A stretch of 24,901 nt of DNA from Brachionus plicatilis. Its lineage: Eukaryota; Rotifera; Eurotatoria; Ploima; Brachionidae. Below, piece by piece: positions 19,851-24,901 of this stretch (its first letter is position 1; each line of letters opens with the position of its first letter). Where the stretch lies: NCBI GenBank assembly GCA_010279815.1, contig QEOQ01000667.1, positions 244,486 to 269,386 of the forward strand, read 5' to 3'. The notes beneath the pieces were generated by a model. That model was not told the DNA's origin and did no database searches. It was given only the letters and a program-made list of their open reading frames with translations. Both the position numbers and the translations under genes were made by a program.

Positions 19851-21484
19851 CTAAATCTAATAACTTTTATTTTGTAAAATGTAACAAGTTGTAACAATTT
19901 TCTTAATCTAATAATAAGAAATAATTTTAAAAACTATCTTGCATTGGCATATTCAGAAACAATAAAATTTTGTCAGATTAGTTATGTCATATAAAAAAGA
20001 TGAAGCTTTATGGATTCGTCATGAGTCCGTATTTTTTTCAAAATAATAATAATAATAAATATATTCGACAACTTGAAGTTCATGATCATTATCAAATGAT
20101 CAAAATTTAATTGATTAAAATCTTAATAAATATGATAAAATTAGATTTTTTTAATTTTTTTAATATGCTAGTTATAAATTGAAGAAGTTAGGTACTCATG
20201 AAAGCTAACTTTTTCAAATTCTTTTTTTTACTTTATTTTATTTGCTAAAAAACCTTCAAATGCTAATAACTTTACGAAAAAATTTTTTTTTAATTTTATA
20301 AAAAGCAGTAGACTCAGTGGTTCTAAAGCTTCAATTTGGTACCATTTTCATTCAATTTGGATTAAAAATCAATGAGCTAGGTTATTTTCTTTTTCAATTT
20401 TTTTTCATTCCTTAATTTTTTTGGCATTTAATTAATAAATGTTTAAACTAAAGTTTTAAATCAATTCTAAAACGTCCTCAGCCAAATGATTCAAGTAAAG
20501 ACGATTTATTTTTGAGTTAACTGACCTAAGCAAAAAAAAATTCAAAAAAACAAAATTATATTGTAGATGATTTAATTAAGATGTCTTTAAACAAAAAATG
20601 ATTTAATTTCTCTCTATTTTTTTTTAAATCGTTTAAAAAATTTCAAAATAAACTGGAGTAAAAAAGAATTAACAGAGATACAAGTATAATTTTTATATGA
20701 AATTAAACCTTTTGTTTCTAATAAAGTAACAATAAAAAAATATATTTTGATACTAATCAAAAAACAATAAAATTAAAATCCATAACTCATTAAGAGCTAA
20801 TTGGTTTTTTGATTTGACTGCTAATAGTATAAACAAAAAATCAATTATAATAGAAACAATTTCGAAATAATATAACCAAATAAAATCCCGATTCTTCCTT
20901 TTGATTTTTATCCTCTTTAAAATTTAAGACAATACAATTAATTTTTTTTGCTTTCATTTTTATCAATTTTGAAATGAAATTATTTTTGAATTAATTCTAA
21001 AACATATAAAAAGTAAAAAATTCAAAACATGTTTTCGTTATTTAATCTGGAATATTAAATTACGGTTTTTAAATGTTTTAAAAAACGATTAAAATTCAAG
21101 TGTCTAAAAAAAGGTTGATTCCTTAAAGTTTTAAATCATCATTCAGCATGAATTATCTACAAATTACAGTTTTTAAAGTGATTTTTAATCTATTTAAACT
21201 ATTGCGTGATTTCTTTCAAAAAAGGACTTCTATTAGACCTCCATTTTTATAAAGTAACATTAATTATTAATATTTTAGATCAGTTGACTATTGATCTGTT
21301 CTATTAATATGATTCTATTAAACTAATGATAAATATGTTTTGGATCCTTTCATTGATCAATTTTGCTCTCCAATTGTTAAAATTGAAAATAAAAATTTTT
21401 TTTATGTATTTTATTTTTGAACAAAAAAATTTAACATGATACATGGCATTTTTTTTCCTGACAGAAGGAGGTAAAGACAATGAG
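19851..21484. other. AT-rich intergenic, only weak repeats
   Basis: No gene. There is a short (AAT)n run at about 20044-20058, a partial hairpin at about 21266-21311 pairing TTAGATCA with TGATCT and AATAT blocks, and long A/T runs. Confidence 0.4.
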
Positions 21485-21795
21485 CATAAATAAATTTTGT
21501 TGAAAGTGTCAATTTATATTAAAAAAATTGAAATTTTTTATTTTCACTTTTTTACGTTTAGTGGCTTGGACCTGACTTGAGATTTGTGACTTTTTCAACA
21601 ACTCTGTTTGATATTTCAAAATGTTCCTGACCTGAAAAAAATGTTTTTAATACTACACTTTATCTTGAACACCGATTTTCAGCTGGACTTAAAGACAAAA
21701 AATAAAGATTATCATTTATTGAAACTTGGATTTTTTTAATTTAAAAATTTCAATTTTTTCTTATAAAGATTGACACTTTTTGGTCAAAATTTATG
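21485..21795. repeat. Imperfect foldback containing a family A terminus
   Basis: The left arm 21485-21540 (CATAAATAAATTTTG, GAAAGTGTCAATTTATATTA, AAAATTGAAATTTTT) is complementary to the right arm 21731-21795 with some mismatches. The spacer includes CTTGGACCTGACTTGAGATT then TGTGAC and CAACAACTCTG at 21565-21606, a family A end. It looks like one element inserted into another, or a composite foldback. Confidence 0.55.
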
Positions 21796-22829
21796 GACTT
21801 AAAAATCAGCAACTAAAAAATTTGAGCTCAACTGAATTTGTTCAGGATTTATTCCAGTTTCTAATTCTGCAATAAAAATAGGGAGGTAAACCAAGGACAA
21901 GATACACAAATAGTGATAAACTCCAAAAATTTTTATTCTACAGTCAATTTTGATGATCAATACTTATTTTTTTTAACAGATAAATACACCATTTTGTAGC
22001 TTAGAAAAAGAGCTTAAATATATTATCATAATAATAATTTAAAATGTATACTAAATCATGAAGTTTCAGAACTAAAAGGATATAACTAGTAATTTTGGTG
22101 TTAACCTTTGAAATATTTATTTAAATTTTATTTAACACTTTTTCAAAATTTTTTATGCCTATTTTGATTTTTTTGAAATACTTTTGCATGAAAAAATTTA
22201 AAAAAAAATAAATCTTATCAAAAAATAAACTAGCCATATATGCAGAATAAGAATTTGAGGTCTAAAAAATTAAATTCAGATAGTGATATATATTTTTGAT
22301 CTGCGCGAGTCTTACTAAAAAGATAAAAATGATACCAAAAAAATAGAATTATACTGACTCAATACCTATAGTTTTGATTCCCAAAAAAAAATATATTTGA
22401 TACCTAGAATACTCCATTGATTTGTAATCGCGTTTTAATTAATTTATTTGTGATATTTTGTGGACGAGTGAGGAAAAAAATATAAAGAAGATAATAAAAC
22501 AATAAAAATTGAAGGTCAAACATATCAAAGTTTTTTTTTAAAAGATAAATAAACTTAAGTATATATGAAAAAAAAATATTCAGTACTATTATGATTTGTC
22601 GTTTTTACTAAATTTTACTCGAATTATTCGATCTTTGAAATTTTAATTCTTTGGTACAAATTTAAGTAAGTGAACTTTTTTTTCTAAAATTTACCTAGAA
22701 AAAAAACGATCGTTTTTATTTTTTATTTTAAATAGTTGAGGCTTTACTCTCAGTAAAAAAAGGTTTATTTATTTTTTCCTGTAATATCTATAAATTTTTC
22801 AAATTTTTGAAAATTTTCCATACATTAAG
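21796..22829. other. AT-rich intergenic, nothing recognised
   Basis: No supported frame, RNA gene or clear repeat was found on either strand. Confidence 0.4.
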
Positions 22830-23056
22830 GGTGAATATAATAATAACAATAACAAATATAGTATAGAAACTAAAACGCTTCCTTGTGCCACCCCTAAAAG
22901 GACATCAAGCCATCCTGAATATTCATTTTTGATTATAACTCTTTGTTTTCTTTCAGTTAAGCACTTTGTTAGCCATATAATTAATTCGCCTTTGAAACCT
23001 ATTCTTGTTAGCTTCTATATAAGTTGTGCGTGATTTACTTTGTCAAAGGCTTTGGT
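22830..23056 (-). pseudogene. LINE reverse transcriptase fragment (catalytic-core part)
   Basis: In one minus-strand frame this reads KAFDKVNHAQLI, a TAG stop at 23017-23015, KLTRIGFKGELIIWLTKCLT, then ERKQRVIIKNEYSGW and GVAQGSVLVSILYLLL. This is the RT pattern AFDKVxHxxLLxKL..GxxxxxxxWxxxxLxxRxQxV...GVPQGSVLGPxLF of non-LTR retrotransposons (CR1/Jockey group). The YxDD active-site block that should follow is missing. It sits downstream, in transcript order, of the fragment at 23660-24183 and probably belongs to the same element. With an internal stop and a truncated end it is non-functional. Confidence 0.85.
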
Positions 23057-23139
23057 TTAATTTAATTAGTTTATTTACAAAATATTTATTTAAGTTTAAA
23101 AAAATTTCTTTATTTTGAAAAAAATAAAAATAATAACTG

Positions 23140-23378
23140 CCATTGTTTAAATTATTTGCATTCTGTAATAACCCAGTTGTAATAGCCTTGGCTTCATCTG
23201 CTATTAAAATTTCTGGTTTAAAATCCTAATTGTAAACATTTTTAGTTGTTTTTTTGGTACTGTAAATATAAATTCAAATTCAAATCTCGAGTCTCTGTTG
23301 AACAAATACTAATGAAATTACCTTTAACTTTTTGCACTCAGTTTGCAAATCAACAACTTTCCACGATAAATTAAACAT
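23140..23378 (-). pseudogene. Possible MULE-type transposase fragment
   Basis: Two blocks, 23378-23322 (MFNLSWKVVDLQTECKKLK) and 23225 to about 23140 (DFKPEILIADEAKAITTGLL, then QNANNLN), join in frame across a 96-bp interval that begins GTAATT and ends TTAG, like an intron. The joined reading resembles the MULE transposase core, where a pattern like F-x-P-x-x-x-x-A-D-x-x-x-A-I-x-x-G-F precedes a C-W-x-H block; that C/H block is not seen here. The fragment sits between the two halves of the LINE reverse transcriptase. Assignment is by pattern recall and is tentative; a chance reading is possible. Confidence 0.4.
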
Positions 23379-23554
23379 TTTTATTCAATTTTGTTTGAAT
23401 TTTTTTTAAACTCGAAACTAAATATTGCTTAATATAATAAATTATTTTCAACAAAACTAAATAAAAATAAACAAAAACTAATTAATTTCAACTTGTAAAG
23501 TAAATTTTTTTTAGAATTTAATAGAATTTTATTCTTTTTTGGACAATATTTTGG

Positions 23555-23631
23555 AAAGTAATATTTCAAAAAGAAACATTACTTTTTGTTTTATTTTTTC
23601 AACAAAAAGTAATTAATCACAACAGAAAGTA
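23555..23631. repeat. Small hairpin and AAAGTAAT repeats
   Basis: AAAGTAATATTTC (23555) pairs with GAAACATTACTTT (ends 23585) with one mismatch. Two further direct copies of AAAGTAATTA follow, at about 23607 and 23626. It lies in the gap of the broken LINE. Confidence 0.45.
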
Positions 23632-23659
23632 ATTATTTTCGAAGTACAGGTAATTAACA

Positions 23660-24183
23660 GCCATTATTTTTTATTAGACGTTCCATTATTTTGCAAGTTA
23701 TGGAAGTAAGGGCGTTTGGTCTTTAATTGGATGGATCAGTTTTTTTACCCGATTTATAGATAGGTGATATGTCAGATTCTTTCCATTTTAGTGGAACAAA
23801 ACCAGTTTTGAAGGACTCGATAAATTTTAAGGACAATATTTTGGAGCAACTAGGGATGCATTTTTTTAAAACGTGTGGACTGGCATAATCTCCTCCCATT
23901 GATTTGTAAGCATTTAATTTTGAAAGCTCATCACTCACCTTTATTTTTGAAAATACTTGTTCATCAAAATAGCAATAATTTTCAGTTTGACTTGGCGGTG
24001 TTAAATTTACTGATTTAGCATTGTAGTAGTCGAAAACTTTATAAAACTGAGCATTCAGACAATAAGCTTTTTCCTGTTTATCAACAATCACTTCACCTGT
24101 ATCTTTTGTCAATGATCGAATTGAGTATTTGCATTTTTTTGTTCGTTTATGTAATAATAAAGCAGTTTTGGATTACTTTTCGC
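23660..24183 (-). pseudogene. LINE reverse transcriptase fragment (N-terminal RT part), CR1/Jockey-like
   Basis: From about 24183 the minus strand reads AKSNPKLLYYYIN, shifts frame near 24145, and continues KRTKKCKYSIRSLTKDTG. It then stays open to LNAYKSMGGDYASPHVLKKC, GFVPLKWKESDISPIYKSGK and KTDPSN. The next codon is TAA (23725-23723), where RTs have Y of the YRP motif, after which RPNALTSITCKIMERLIKNN continues in the same frame. This matches the non-LTR RT order: N-P-K-x-x-W, L-N-x-x-K-S-x-G-x-D, V-P-x-x-W-K-x-x-x-x-x-P-I-x-K-x-G, D-P-x-N-Y-R-P-I-S-L-T-S. One frameshift and one stop make it dead. The lines to 24112 have no ATG start; the open frame begins at TTG. The remainder of the RT resumes at 23056 after the interruption. 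Confidence 0.88.
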
Positions 24184-24480
24184 TTAATATAATTTTTAAA
24201 AATTCTAATGAAAAGAATGAAAGTTGTAGACTTGCCGTGTATTTTCAAAAGTCCCCAGTCAATCCAAAAGTAATGAAAAATCAACGATTATTTAAAGAAT
24301 TTTAGTAAAAAATCATCAAAATTTTGATCACTTTGGGAATTATTTTTAAAGAAAATCATTAGAGATGTTTTCCTTTCATTTCTCATTCTTTTTTCATGAA
24401 TAATTCAATTTTCTGATTATTATTCAGAAAAAAAATTGTTTTAAACTTTATTTATATTAAGAAGATAAAAAAATATGTTA
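24184..24480. other. AT-rich flank of the LINE remnant
   Basis: Upstream (5') side of the RT fragment in its own orientation. Frames are broken by stops, and no endonuclease domain is recognisable. Confidence 0.4.
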
Positions 24481-24527
24481 TTTATTTATTTGTTTATCTA
24501 TGACGAGCTAATGCTCTTTCAGATAAA
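24481..24527 (-). repeat. LINE 3'-tail-like repeat, copy 2
   Basis: On the minus strand it reads TTTATCTGAAAGAGCATTAG, CTCGTCATAG, then ATAAACAAATAAATAAA. It is the same motif and orientation as 17553-17597. Both copies are also followed on the plus strand by GATCCAAGA (24538 and about 17767), hinting that the homology extends further and is interrupted in copy 1. Confidence 0.5.
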
Positions 24528-24768
24528 TGTTGATGTTGATCCAAGATTCAATTAAAAAATTTAAATTAGATATTTTTAAGTATTCATCTTTTCTTTTTAA
24601 GTTAACTTAAGTTTCTGAGTATGATATTAAACAATAGGTATTTGTTTAATTTTATCCTAATAGCTATCTTCGTTTAAGAATAGATTATTTATCTTGCAAC
24701 TTGATTTTGTAATTAAATTTTTGATTTAACCGTCATCCGTCAAAGATATAAAAAGTTAGGTTAAAGAT

Positions 24769-24828
24769 AAGAATGGGTCAATTTTAACCCATGCAAGTAT
24801 TTTGCATTTAATGGGTGTTAACCCCAAG
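24769..24828. repeat. Short hairpin with TGGGT/ACCC blocks
   Basis: TTAACCCATGCAA pairs with TTGCATTTAATGGGTGTTAA over a few bases of loop, with one small internal bulge. No gene is seen between here and the window end. Confidence 0.4.
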
Positions 24829-24901
24829 CAATTATATTCAAATTATATTTTTTTTTGTTTTTTTTATGCAACATCAGAATTGGTGTAAATTGAATAAAAT
24901 A

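Noticed and set aside
1..24901. CRISPR array, prokaryotic operon, Shine-Dalgarno or phage features
   Set aside because: Introns, Pol III genes and a dynein subunit show eukaryotic nuclear DNA; no regularly spaced repeat array exists.

Overview
The window reads as nuclear DNA of an AT-rich invertebrate animal. Most of it is A/T by eye, with long A and T runs. Protein genes are split by short introns (49, 55 and 55 bp in the best-resolved gene) with GT..AG ends. There is a eukaryotic cytoplasmic dynein subunit, a eukaryotic-type tRNA-Gly with internal Pol III boxes, part of an SRP (7SL) RNA, and decayed LINE and DNA-transposon remains. A compact-intron, AT-rich animal such as a rotifer would fit; that placement is inference.

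Layout. 1-1383: the 5' part of a minus-strand gene encoding an aerolysin-type (ETX/MTX2-like) beta-pore-forming protein; three exons are visible and the 3' exons are absent or lie beyond the left edge. 1384-9847: a gene desert of about 8.5 kb with several foldback (MITE-like) elements, including a 138-bp hAT-like MITE with an 8-bp target-site duplication and a hairpin with arms of about 120 bp. 9848-10606: an apparently intronless plus-strand gene for a 252-aa proline-rich protein of unknown function. 10691-10761: tRNA-Gly(GCC), minus strand, facing that gene. About 12244-12455: the S domain of SRP RNA (helices 5 distal, 6, 7 and 8) with no recognisable Alu domain. 12691-15473: a MITE and two concentric, widely spaced inverted repeats. 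15996-19267: a complete five-exon gene, minus strand, for cytoplasmic dynein 1 light intermediate chain (482 aa); its 1.66-kb last intron carries a 315-bp foldback element and a LINE 3'-tail copy. 19268-22829: repeats and featureless AT-rich DNA. 22830-24183: a broken CR1/Jockey-like LINE reverse transcriptase, minus strand, split by a fragment that looks like a MULE transposase. 24184-24901: another LINE 3' tail and a small hairpin.

The genes do not form an operon or pathway. They are independent single-copy loci in a repeat-rich background. The points most worth a second look are the Alu-less SRP RNA locus, the aerolysin-like gene with introns, the altered P-loop lysine of the dynein chain, and the families of short inverted-repeat elements shared across the window.
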